This document shows, piece after piece, positions 33,720 through 44,274 of a DNA stretch of 64,000 nt. Numbering within the stretch: position 1 is the first letter of the stretch; every line of letters begins with the position of its first letter. The translations under genes were made by a program, and so were the position numbers. The DNA comes from Pseudocercospora fijiensis CIRAD86. Taxonomy: Eukaryota; Ascomycota; Dothideomycetes; Mycosphaerellales; Mycosphaerellaceae. Location of the stretch: contig NW_006921540.1 in the NCBI RefSeq assembly GCF_000340215.1, positions 2,665,486 through 2,729,485 of the forward strand. The letters are read 5' to 3'. The notes beneath the pieces were generated by a model. That model worked only from the letters and a program-made list of their open reading frames with translations. It made no database searches and was not told where the DNA came from.

Positions 33720-36700
33720 TTCGCCGGAATTATAAATTAGGATTACTAGCTATATACCTACCGACTTAAGGAGACTTCTAATAAAGTTTACGCGCTATTC
33801 TATTACGCCAATCTCCGAGCCTAACGTTAAAGAGAGAGGGCTCGGGTATTACGAGCGGTTAGTATATATACCCTATATAAGAGAGTAGCTAACAAGATTA
33901 AGCCTATAAAAGGCAGCGTGCATATAACCGATAGGTCTAATCCTAGCGGAAATCCTAACTAGCGACAAAAGTGCCTTAACCGCGAAGCGATATTAATACC
34001 CGGGGATAGTCTATACGACTAGAGGTATATTACTAAAAAGTTCTCCGCTATTCCTAGGGGATCGAGGCTAACGCCGGAGAGACTAGCGAACATTAAACCT
34101 AGTATCGAACTTTCGGATCTTAAACTAGATTTGCTATACGAGCTTCTATATAACCGCGAAGCCGTATTAGTATATAACTTTACGCATCTAGGCAGGATTA
34201 ACCTAGAGGTTGCCCCTCTATAGAGGATCCGAACGATCGAGTATAAGCCTTAGGCTTACCTAGGGTTTAAGCTAAACCTAAGCCTAAGAGGTGTAGTTAA
34301 GGACATAATACGGCAGCGTGTAAAGGCTAGTACCTTAGAGCCTTCCTATGCCTCGTATCGCAATCTATACTTCCTAGTTTAGAAGAAGACAGCTCCTAGG
34401 GAGCTAAAGAAGTATCGGCTAATTAACGCTATATAGAAGTTCAATGTAGTTACGATTAGAGATGCTAATCTTCCTCCGGAGACTAATAGGTTCTTAGAAG
34501 CCTTTGCCAACTGTATAGTAGCCTCGCTAGTTAATGTGTTCTCGGGCTACGACTAGATACCTCTCTACCCTAACAGCCGGGACCTTACTAGTTTCGAGAT
34601 ACCTCTTAGGCTATATAGACAAACTACCCTTCCCTAAGGGGCAACTAACTCCGTAGCCTAGTTTGTTCGTATTATAAACCAAGTCCTCGCGGCCTATATC
34701 TCCTATATAGCGATGCCTTTCCTCGACGATATCGGTATTAAGGGCCCTAAAACTAGGTACGATAATAAAGAAGTAGAGCCTAGCATCCGTAGGTTCTTTC
34801 TCGAATACATTTAGAACCTCGATAGTGTCCTCTACGACCTAGAGCGAGCTAACCTAACGGTATATAGGGAGAAGCTTTAGCTCCTATATAAACGAATAAA
34901 CATTATCGGGTTTGTAACTAATAAGAACGGCCGCTATCCTAACAATATACGGGTCCTAAAGATTGTTTCCTAGCCAGACCCTACCTATTAGAAAGATGTC
35001 TAGATCTAGCTTAGAGTAGTCTCCTACTTCCGCATCTAGGTCGAAAACTTTACGTTAGTATGCAAGCCTCTATACGCCTTGCTTAAGAAGGATATAGAGT
35101 TTATATAGACCTCTATTTACTAAGCCGCTAAGGACAAGGTTACTAAGGCGCTTGTTAGCGCGCCTACGCTTACCTCTATTAACTACTCGGAAGGCGTAGG
35201 TCTACTAATTGTTGCTATCGACTCGAGCGGGGAAAGCTACGGCGAGATACTAATATAGTATAATCGTAAGGAGCCCTCCTTACGTTACCCTATCCGGTAC
35301 GAGTCCGGTCTATAGAAACCTATCGAGGCCCGATACGATACTAGTAAGCGAGAGTGCCTTAGTGTTTATAAGGCTCTTAAGAAGTTCCGACCTTAGCTCT
35401 TTAGAGTGTTCTTTCGCCTAGAAGTCGACGCTTAGACGCTAGTCTATTAACTTAACCGTATAGCCTCTAACCTGCCTAACTCTACGATAGCTCGGTAGGT
35501 TGCCTAGATCTATTTGTTTGATTTCGACGTCTTCTATATTCCTAGCAAGAAGCATACTAGACCGGATAGCCTTTCTAAAAGACTTGCTATAGAAGAGGAC
35601 ATCGCCGAGATAATAGAAGAAGAGGATGTCGACGCGGTTATTAACTATATCTTCTTTACTGCTTTCTATATTAATGCTATACCGGTAATTACTAGGCCTA
35701 CTGCCGACGACTAACCTAGTAACTAGCCTAACGAAGACCCTACTACTAACGACGAGGGCTAGGACGATGCTAAGGCGGGCGAACTAGGTAGGGATAATAT
35801 CCTTAATAGGGTCTACTCCGACGACTCCTATAACATCGCCTACTTCCTTGCCTATACGAAGAGAGCTCCTAGTCTATTAAAGAGTTAATACCGTCGTATT
35901 ATTCGCTATTCTCGGAGGTTCCTTATTAAGGATCGCATCCTTTAGCGACAAGCTATAGTTAATATACCGCTCTAGCGTATTGTTAACAATCTAGTAGCCT
36001 AACAAGAAATCCTTCGTTCCGTTTACGATAAGCTCGGCTACCGGGTAGCGGAGGGCACCTTCGATGTCCTTCGTCGACGCTACTAGTAGGACGGCGTATA
36101 GGCTAATATCTTTCGCTACTATAAGAGCTATCCTAAGTGCAACTTTAGAAACAGCTACCGGCGTCTAGGAGAGCTGCGTATCCCTACTACCTAGTTAGTT
36201 AGAGAGCGGTAGTATAGCGATAGAGTCTATCTTAGCCGCAATAATAGCCTATATATTATTCGAGAGGGTCTTTCTCGGTAGCCGGAGGCCTATTATTTCT
36301 ATAAGGGTTGCGGTACTATTAATGCCCGTAATATAGCTACCTTCCTGTTTAAGGATCTGTTTTGCCGCTAGGGAATACCTTACGAGGTTATCTTAGATAA
36401 CGCTACGAACAATATAGCTAAGAAGGTTTAAGCGCTACTTATTTCGTATAGGGCGAAGAACGTTCGTGTCTCTTTGTGCTATCCCTAGTCGAATGCTATT
36501 ATTAAGCGCGGCTATCGGTCGTTAATTAATGCCCTGTCTAAGATAACTAATAGTAGCGACAGATTAATTCCTATTTCTATCCGCGTCCTAGCCCTTCTCT
36601 AGGCGGACCGAACTACTATTGTCGATACGACTAGACTTATACTAGCGGAACTTATAATTAGGAGGGACGCCGTTCTTCCTATTAAATTGTCCTATCGCAC

Positions 36701-37434
36701 GCACGGCGTTTACGATTAGGGGTCTGTTCGTACTAGGGCAGATCTTCTTGCCCTATAGGCTAAGGCTCTTAAGGATATAACTACGACTTCTTAGGAGGGT
36801 CTTGCTCGACAACGTCGCCTTCGGAAGGAAGCTAAGCAGTATTTTAATAACTATAATGCTGTTAATTAGGAGCCTCTAAAGGTTAGCGATATAGTCCTTC
36901 TATACCGGTCTGAACTAGAGTATAGTTACTCCTATAAGCTAGCCTTTAAGTAGAAGGGTCCTTATAGAGTAAAGGAGGTCCTTTACTCGGGTTCCGTATA
37001 CCTTCTTTAGGAGCTAGATAGTGCTACTTTAAAGCACTCTCACCCTCGGGCTAATCTAAAGAAGATCGTTAAGTTACGCGAACCTGCCCGCCCTTCGCCG
37101 ACCGAGGAGGAAGTTAGTGCCTCTACAGACCCTCTGCCGTCCTTAGATGCCTATCGGGAGGAGGATCCTACCGCTATTATAGATCCTATTCTACCTAAGA
37201 ACTATGCCTATCCCTAGATTCGTCTTAGTAAGCTATTAGGAATAACTTAAGAACAAAGGGAGGGTTATATACGGATTAACTATATATAGAGCGTTTCCGA
37301 TATTAATTCCGATTCTAATAGTGAACTAGACTTCTAGCTATCTAACTCTAACTCCGAGGAGGAACTCGACTAGCCTAGCGACGAAGACCGCCTAGAATTA
37401 TAGGTATTAAACGACCCCGACCCTAAGACTAAAT
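33720..37434 (+). pseudogene. pol (RT-RNase H-integrase) of the LTR element, RIP-disrupted
   Basis: Limits approximate. The RT core runs about 34330-34870 and includes NVFSGYD, RDLTSFEIPL, GATNSVA and the active-site text AMPFLDDIGIKGP (about 34710-34750), where LDD corresponds to the catalytic YXDD-type box. RNase H text lies about 35190-35480, followed by LFDFDVFYIPSKKHTRPDSLS (35514-35570), a usual Gypsy marker. Integrase runs about 35880-36850 and a probable C-terminal domain to 37090. Dozens of TAG/TAA codons interrupt it, mostly where Trp or Gln are expected. It cannot be translated. The 35514-35714 fragment is the longest uninterrupted remnant. Confidence 0.85.
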
Positions 37435-37696
37435 AATTGCTTGCTCTTCCTTGCCTCTATCTACCTCTACTACGTTACTTCCTTACTCTTATTAATCGTT
37501 CTCCGCGCTATTAATGCAGTGCCGCCCTATACCTTTAGTCCTTACCTACTATCCGTTCCTACTAATATTTATACTCTCGCTTATTGCTTTTAGTTTATCT
37601 TATTATTGTCCTTTGCTTTGCCTTTGCTTTCGATTAATATTGCTATAACTTTATTCCTTTGCTCTTATTTCCTTAGATAGAACTGTACGAGGCGTG

Positions 37697-37733
37697 TTTT
37701 CCTAATAATACCCCGGGGGTAGCATTAGGAAAA
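37697..37733 (+). repeat. Near-palindrome, copy c (extended arms)
   Basis: The 27-bp core (37702-37728) has TACCCCGGGGGTA at its centre. The outer TTTTC and GAAAA add five more pairs, so arms reach 18 bp with two mismatches. It follows the end of pol. Confidence 0.9.
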
Positions 37734-38129
37734 TAACCGAACCTAACTCTCTACCCTTCTAGGACTACTTCCCTCTAGGTTCCTAGACTCTAGCAACTAC
37801 CCTTAAGTAGTAACGACAATAAGGTACTCTGCTAGAGGATGTTCCTACTATAATTAGCACTAGTTACGCAGAACACTAAGAAAGGGAGGATCCCTCTCCC
37901 TTCCTAGCTCTTAGATAGACGCAGCAACCTAGGCCTATAGCCTCTAAGGATAGGGACCTTAGGCCGCTAAGCTTAGTATCTAGAAGAAAGAAGAACGCAC
38001 AGGCTACGTTCACATGCCTGCTGCTATAAAAGGTAATACTGCATCTATAACGACAGTGCTATAGGCTAATATAAGCTACGCTAGGCCTAGGCGATTTGCT
38101 CCTAGTTGCCGAGCATCTCTAGAGAAAAG

Positions 38130-38156
38130 CTAATACTACCCTAGGGGTATTATTAG
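38130..38156 (+). repeat. 27-bp near-palindrome, copy d
   Basis: Identical to copy b. It lies about 330 bp before the start of ORF3 text. Confidence 0.92.
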
Positions 38157-38459
38157 TCCCGCTAGCCTTACTACTATAGATTACTACTAGGTACTCGAAC
38201 TAACTAGTTACATTTCGAGTACGCGGGAATCTACGAAAGCTAGAGGTTAATAAAGGCGCGTAGTCGCTACTAGCAATTAGCTAGATCGATTATTAAACTT
38301 TAGCCTGCCCTACTAACAAAGGAGTCTCGTATGCAGCTTTACTTTTTAGGGTCTATATATAGTCGTTATCCGTTTGCTTTACCGGAACATACGGACTACG
38401 CTACCTTTGTACCCTATTTAAGGCGAGCCTTCTAAGCTCTTTCTTCTACTTAAATACTA

Positions 38460-41443
38460 ACTAACTTACTACCGCCTACCCCCCTCTCTCTTCTATCTAA
38501 ACCCTTTAATTATTATTAACAAGCTACGAACGTTTTTGCAAGCTCGTTACTAACTCCTTTCCGCTCCGGTCGACTAAGATATCTTCCGGCGCCCTAAATC
38601 CGCTAGGCGCTAGTAGTAGTAGCAACCCGCTAGCCCTAAACCTAGGCGTACTAGTCCCGATCGAAGCCCCCTCCGATAGCGCCTTAGCTGCTACAACTAG
38701 CCTCGAGCACTGCTTCTAGATCGTTACTGCCCTTAAAGACCCTTAAAAGAAGATCTAGAACGCTCGCACCCTACTACGCGTTATTAATAGGAATATTAAG
38801 AAGGCTACTATCTTAGTTACGTATAGTATAAATAACTTGCGTTAGTCTATTAGTAAGCGTATCTTTAAGCGCGAGGTTCTTAACGATATAGACATCGAAC
38901 AAGCCTTTCCTATCGTCTATAGCCTCGAGATAGCCGGCACCTAGATTCGTTTGCGCTTTAAGACCCTCGACTAGGCCTTCGAATATTAGGGAGGACTAAG
39001 CAGTCTTCCTAAGAGCCTTATTAACTTCGCCTACGGTAGACAAGAGCGTACTAAGCAGGTCTCTTCGTTCGTTAACAAGTATAAGGTCCGTCGTTAAGGC
39101 GCCGAGCATCTTTCCTATACTATAATCTATCGTATGTCTACCGCTAGTAAGAAGGTAGGCAAGTAGTTACTTAACTTATCCTTTACGCTTAACGACTTTA
39201 CGATAGCCTACTAGAAGAAGCACTACGATGCGATTGTCTAGGTCGATCTTAACGTATAGACAACTAAGGATCTACTAAAAGAGAAGGGCTGTCGCATTAA
39301 TAGTATAGGCTTTATTATTAAAGGTTAAGAGGCTCCTATCGTTAATGTCCTTAAGGCTTAAATATAAGGCTCTTCGCCTAGAAACCGAGGCCGACACGGC
39401 TGCTAGTCTTACGCTCGCTATAGAAATGCAGGCTAAAGATCGTCGCTCGACCTATAACCGTAACGTCCCTTAAGAAGTTTAAGACGAGCGCGCTAAGGCC
39501 GAAGCAGCGTATAAGAAGGCATTATATACTCGCTAGGCCCTCCGCAAGGCTAGCAAGAAGTATAGCACTCCTTCTAGTACCGACTATAGTAGTAAGTACT
39601 AACTATAGTACTAACTATAGTAATTCGGATGTTAATATACTAGANNNNNNNNNNNNNNNNNNNNNNNNNNNNNNNNNNNNNNNNNNNNNNNNNNNNNNNN
39701 NNNNNNNNNNNNNNNNNNNNNNNNNNNNNNNNNNNNNNNNNNNNAAAAGAGGGAAAAGATTGTGACCAGACGGCAGTGCAGCAACGCCCCGACTTAGATT
39801 TGTTCCGAAACTACACTATTACTAAGAATATCTATAGTTCTTATAAGGGCGACTCTATTACGCACCTTATTACTAAGATCGATATAGTTCCTAAAGCCGA
39901 TATAGGTAAAGCTCCTACTGCCCTATCTATCTATTAATAGCTCGACGACCTTAGCAAGCTAGGTAAAGAGCGGTTTACTATATATGCTAACTATATTAAG
40001 AAGGCTGCTAAGGTCTATAGTCTCTATACTAGTGCTAAGACGAGTGTCCTTATTAGCCGCCTATTAAAGATTAGACGTAATATCGCTAATTAAGATGCCT
40101 TCGCTGCCCTTAAGGCTAATTAGGCCTATGCGGACTAGTTTCCTAAACGCCCTATTGCCGCCCCGACCTCTCTAGGACTCTACGCGTTCAACCCTACTAG
40201 TACTATTACTCGCGCCCTTACGCCGACGGATCGCTAGAGCAAGTTCGTTACCGGCATCCTTAGCTAAGGCACCTCCTTCGACCGCTTTCGCTAGACTAGC
40301 AATACTATCTTCCCTTAAGTCTTTAGTTAGTTGTAAGAGCCTCGTAGAGCATATCTTCCTTTCCTTATCGATCTAATATAGGAGGAGTTTAAAATGTACC
40401 TTTAGTATATACGTACGATGCCTAAGTCTAAGTAAGAAGGCCGTAATGCCCTCTAAACTTATAGTATAAGCAACTAAATCGTCCGCTAGTACCCTGCCCT
40501 ATAGCTCTTAGCTGTCGCCCTTCGACCTAATTATATATATAAGCTTATCTCCGTCCCTAAGCCTACTAAGTTCTTTAAGGTTAGCGGTACTTATAAAAAC
40601 TGTCCTTCTAAGGAGTCTGCTCGTCTCGGATAAGATATAGTTAAGCTCGCAGCTAGCGAGGGTGCTAGTTACCTGCGTATTAAGGTCTGCCTTATATCTA
40701 AGGATAAGACTAGCTACTCTACTATTATCGAAGGCATACATTAGCCTAAGGTCTTTGCGAACTAGGTTAAGAAGCTTAAGGCTCGTAGCCTAGTCCTACT
40801 AAGTAAGATCGGCAAGCTTACTAATAAGTACCTTACCGACGACAACCTCGACTATATGTTCGATAGTTAGCCTAATAGTAAGGGGCGTAAAGCGGAGTAG
40901 ATCCTTAACCCTCTAAAGGAGTGCGAGGTCTCTATTTAGATGCTATACCTGCTATATAGTAATCTAAAGACTAAGAGCAACCGTATATTAATTAACCTAG
41001 GCTACTCTCGCGTTATTAACGGTACTAAGGTTAAGAGCTACGAGAACTTAATAGTCTCTTAGGTTGCTAAAGCGTACCGCAATCTAACCGCCCTCCTATC
41101 CTCTAACTCCTTCGTACTATTCGCTTTCCCTACGGCTATCTTAGTCGAAGGCCTCGGCTATATCTCCGACGCCCTAGTTAGTAGGATTCCTTAGTTAAGT
41201 TACGTTGTTTAGAACGAAGTTAAACAGATCCTCTAGCTTAATAACGAGGGACTTAAGGAATATCTATACGATTAGGAGAAAGCTACGACGGAAAAGGCTA
41301 CTAACCTCCTCGTTAATTAAGCTTTCTACGAGGGATAGTACTTCGGTACTAATAGCTTTAACGTATACGGAGGAGATTTCGAGAGCCGACTAGCAGATAA
41401 GGTTATTGCTAGTAAGGATTACGGCGCGTTAAAGCAACAGTAA
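38460..41443 (+). pseudogene. ORF3 of the LTR element, unrecognised, RIP-disrupted
   Basis: Protein-like text with only RIP-type stops runs from about 38900 (FKTLDXAFEY, then GGLSSLPKSLINFAYGRQE) to a TAA at 41441-41443. Near 39360 the open frame changes, and text such as LRLETEADTAASLTLAIEMQ with a Lys/Ala-rich helical stretch follows. After the N gap it resumes with ANYIKKAAKVYSLYTSAK and later ASYLRIKVCLISKDK and NLTALLSSNSFVLFAFPTAI. I recognise no family, and there is no obvious signal peptide or terminal membrane anchor as an envelope protein would have. The size approaches 1,000 codons. Its place, between pol and 3' LTR, is where accessory genes of LTR elements sit. Confidence 0.6.
39645..39744. 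other. Assembly gap (100 N)
   Basis: Exactly 100 N inside ORF3. A short tandem repeat (about 13 bp, containing AACTATAGTACT) lies just before it at 39595-39625, and the 50 bp after it lack the RIP signature. Confidence 0.99.
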
Positions 41444-41496
41444 GTCTATATAGTATTACTTAGGAAGTTGTTTTTGCATGATTATAGCATCTAGGA

Positions 41497-41522
41497 TTAA
41501 TACTACCCCGGAGGTGTTATTG
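41497..41522 (+). repeat. Near-palindrome, copy e (diverged)
   Basis: Reads TTAATACTACCCCGG then AGGTGTTATTG. It is the least regular copy and follows the ORF3 stop by 53 bp. Confidence 0.75.
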
Positions 41523-41615
41523 CGGAGTTCTAAGAATAGCCTTAGCTAAGAGCGCTAAGGATGCATACATGTTTGTTTTAAGCGCGTATAATATAAAACG
41601 TGTCTAGTTAGATAC

Positions 41616-41630
41616 GAAGAAAGGGAGGGA
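41616..41630 (+). other. Polypurine tract
   Basis: GAAGAAAGGGAGGGA directly abuts the 3' LTR, the position of the plus-strand primer in reverse transcription. All 15 bases are purines. Confidence 0.9.
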
Positions 41631-41909
41631 TATTAGCTAGTAACCGGCCCTACACCTATAGGGCAGTTTTAAGCCTATATAAGAGGCCTCCTTCTACAGA
41701 GTAGACGGATTATTAACCTCGTATAGCACATTGTTTATGTCACACTTCTACAATGCCTATATTGCAGGGCTCTAGTTATTAGCCTAAGCGATAGTCTCGT
41801 TATCCTATCTTGCTAAATATGGCTGCCCGTATTGCTATAGGTTATGTTACCCTCGGTAGCCTATACTATTGCTACAAGTAGTAGTAGTAGTATTAGTTTC
41901 CGTCCTTTA
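41631..41909 (+). repeat. 3' LTR (279 bp)
   Basis: Same length and ends as the 5' LTR. It retains more CA and TG sites than the 5' copy, so it is slightly less mutated. Confidence 0.95.
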
Positions 41910-41913
41910 CTAT

Positions 41914-42699
41914 ATTGCTAAGCAACGCTAGGTTAGCAACTATATTGCAGAGATTAAGGCTAATAATATATATTCTAACGCAACCTGCGAGAACTATAAC
42001 AACTACTGCTATCTACTAGAAGACCTTCTAGATATCTACGAGAACTATCTCTAGATTAGTAACGATCTAGTTAGAATGTAGTCTATAGCCCTCGCTGCTA
42101 ATAAGCTAGGAGTAACAACTAAGAAGCCTCCTAAGAACGTTATAGTAAAGATGTCTTAGTATACTAATAGCTAGCGAGAACGGTCTAAACAAGCAAAGAT
42201 AAGAGACACTGCTTAGCAGCCTATTACATTGCTATATACGCTATATAACCGTAGTAAGTCTGCGCCTATTAGTTATATAGATTATAAGGGCCTTATTAAA
42301 GCTACCTTCTAAGCCGTTACTAGTATTCTATAGCCTAGTATTACTTAGCTAGGTACGGCTCTACAACCTTAATCTAAGCTACCTCCTCGAGCTTAAGAGT
42401 TACCTCTACCTTCTCGAGTTACTAAGCAAGTTAGTACGCTAATACTGTCTCTTATAAGACAGTTCTTTAAGTAGGCTGCTATATAGCACGAATAGTCTAA
42501 TCTAGAAGAAAAGGACGACTTTGTAAAGATTAAATCGCACCTCCTAACTTAACGGTATAATTGTAACTAAATAATAAGGATCTCTAAGAAGTACTAGAAG
42601 GAAGAATTAGGCTTCTTTAAAGGCTATTATAGCCGTCTACTTAGTACGTTAAAGCGCTTTTAGAAGCAGAAGTTAATAGAGAAGCAAGGGGGAAACTAA
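41914..42699 (+). pseudogene. Second gene of the mariner-type element, 3' part, RIP-disrupted
   Basis: Removing the LTR element and one CTAT joins TAT at 29491-29493 to ATT at 41914 in frame. The text continues SNYIAEIKANNIYSNATCEN, ENYNNYCYLLEDLLDIYENY and later VTKQVSTLILSLIRQFFK, ending near a TAA at 42697-42699. The combined gene is about 570 codons with no recognised domain. Stops are all TAG/TAA of the RIP type. Confidence 0.65.
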
Positions 42700-43099
42700 T
42701 TTTGTAACTAATAATTACGACCTTTATAACGGAGCAATAGCGGTTCGTATGCTTTTAGATTAGTTAGGCGTTTCTTAGCAAATAGTATAACAACTAGAAC
42801 TTAAAGTGCTCCGCTATATATGTCTTAATTATCGTTGCTAAACTAATATCCTTTTAGCGGAAATCTCGGAGGTAAAAGCGAAGGACTTATATAAAGCTTA
42901 GCAATACCTATCCTTGTGTTATCTATTTTATTATATAGCTAATACTATACCGATTAATATAAAATTAATAGCGGAGCTTTAGAGGTATATTATCTTAAGA
43001 TCCTATATATAATATTATATAAAAGTTATATTATAGTAGCTAGAAGGCTAGCAAGTCGAAGTTAAGAAGTAAGTTATTATTACCCTTATTACCCTCGTG
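42700..43099. other. Interval between the two converging genes of the mariner-type element
   Basis: About 400 bp of RIP-mutated, AT-rich sequence. No frame can be followed. It probably holds both 3' ends. Confidence 0.4.
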
Positions 43100-44116
43100 C
43101 CTATTAACGTTATATCTAGCGTGTTTGAATAACCCCTTTACATCTATTCTAGCGACGTATTCTAGCGACTAAGTAAGGAAGTCCGTAAAGCAGTCGAAGT
43201 CCTTTATTAAATCCTTGTTCTTTTTTATCTATATCTTTAGTATATTAAAGGTCTATTTAATAGGGTTGAGATCCGGTAAATATAGAGGTAGATATTCGAG
43301 TATATATCTAGCTAACTTTACTATCTCTTCGACAGACTCGCTACGGTAGATTAAGGCGTTATCTATAATAAAGATTATCTGTTTTCTAGTAATAAGCGGC
43401 GGTAGTACTTAGTTCTCGAGCTAGTTATCGAATGTAACTTAATCGATAGAGCCTTAAATATAGAGGGTATACGGAAGATAGCTATTAATCGTTAATGCCG
43501 GTAATACTAACGTACGCTCTTTACGTTGCGTATACTAGAAGTCGTAGTAATCTATCCCCTTCGGCGACTATCTATACTTGCAGTAAGCAGTCTTCTAGTT
43601 TATCGCTATCTTATCTATAAATACTAACTTCTTAATAGGCTACTTCTTACACTTCTTACTCTATACGGCTCTTACTAAAGGATTGCGTTCTTTAGCTATC
43701 TTGCGAGAAGCCTTCCGAGTCTAACCTATCGTATAGACAAGGTAGCGCTATATATTCGAAGGATATAGTTAGACGTTAAATTCGTCGTATAGCGCGAAAC
43801 ACATCTCTTCGAGGTATGCCTCTAGTCGATAGGAGAGGTATTCTTCGAGCTAGTCCTATATAGCTTTAGTAAGGGTTTTCTTACGACCTAGCGGCAGGCG
43901 TAGAGGGTAGTAATACTCTCTAAACAGGTTATAATTAATACGCTATTTATATAGGGTCGACCGCGCTACGCTAGTTGCTAGTATTATATCGTCGATCGAC
44001 TTGTCCGCTATAAATAATACCTCCGCCTTCTTTACGGTTAGAAGCGGCATCTTCGTACTTCGCCTATTATACTTTTCCTCCTTATTCTCGGCTAGTAGCT
44101 TCTTCTTACGAGGCAT
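43100..44116 (-). pseudogene. Tc1/mariner (IS630-like) DDE transposase, RIP-disrupted
   Basis: Readable on the minus strand from ATG at 44114-44116 (MPRKKKLLAENKEEKYNRRS). A helix-turn-helix-like segment follows (SIDDIILATSVARSTLYK). The catalytic core shows LVFID, IIFIIDNALIYRSESV and LPLYLPDLNPI, the layout of Tc1/mariner DDE enzymes. After both the first Asp and the final NPI the next residue reads Lys where the family has Glu; GAG/GAA to AAG/AAA after T is what RIP gives. Many TAG/TAA codons interrupt the frame. Its end is approximate. About 330 codons. In life it would cut at the terminal inverted repeats and insert at TA. Confidence 0.85.
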
Positions 44117-44240
44117 TACGGAAACGACGATATTCTAACGGTTAAAACAACACCTCAACGGTCGCTATACTATTGAAAATAAGGCAACACGGTCTATAAA
44201 GAGGTAGATTGAAAATGCGGTATACGGCTCTTCTCGAGGT

Positions 44241-44272
44241 CTTGGCATTCTACGGTAAACCGCAAAAGGCAG
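44241..44272 (-). repeat. Right terminal inverted repeat (32 bp)
   Basis: Exact inverse of 28404-28435, followed by TA at 44273-44274. Confidence 0.97.
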
Positions 44273-44274
44273 TA

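Larger units (their letters stand above)
37435..38459 (+). other. Spacer between pol and ORF3 of the LTR element
   Basis: About 1 kb without a readable frame, pyrimidine-rich at its start. It contains palindrome copies c and d, 428 bp apart. It could hold a promoter, processing or reinitiation signal for ORF3; none is proven. Confidence 0.5.
29494..41909 (+). mobile_element. Ty3/Gypsy-type LTR retrotransposon, 12.4 kb, with third ORF
   Basis: Two 279-bp direct LTRs bound the element and CTAT flanks it (29490-29493 and 41910-41913). A primer-binding site and a polypurine tract abut the LTRs on the inside. The order is long leader, gag-protease, RT-RNase H-integrase, spacer, then an unrecognised ORF3. 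RT before integrase places it in Ty3/Gypsy. A 27-bp near-palindrome recurs five times at ORF borders. RIP has made stop codons throughout, but frames are otherwise continuous. Length includes a 100-N gap, so the true size is uncertain. At 12 kb it is about twice the common size of fungal Gypsy elements. Confidence 0.92.
28404..44272. mobile_element. Tc1/mariner-type DNA transposon, interrupted by an LTR retrotransposon
   Basis: The outer element spans 15.87 kb. It is bounded by perfect 32-bp inverted repeats and flanked on both sides by TA (28402-28403 and 44273-44274), the target duplication of the Tc1/mariner superfamily. Without the nested LTR element and one CTAT copy it would be about 3.45 kb. 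It holds a DDE transposase remnant on the minus strand (about 43100-44116) and a second gene on the plus strand (28558-29493 plus 41914-42699), so the two converge. Nearly all Trp and Gln codons are stops and very few CpA or TpG remain, the mark of RIP; the outer 100-150 bp at each end are much less affected. The flanking host DNA is not mutated. Confidence 0.9.

Noticed and set aside
29494..41909. ORF3 as a retroviral-type envelope gene
   Set aside because: No signal peptide, cleavage motif or terminal membrane anchor can be seen; position alone is not enough.
28540..44140. Use of a genetic code in which TAG/TAA are read as Trp or Gln
   Set aside because: Neighbouring genes use the standard code; both Trp and Gln positions are affected and CpA/TpG loss is general, so RIP explains it.
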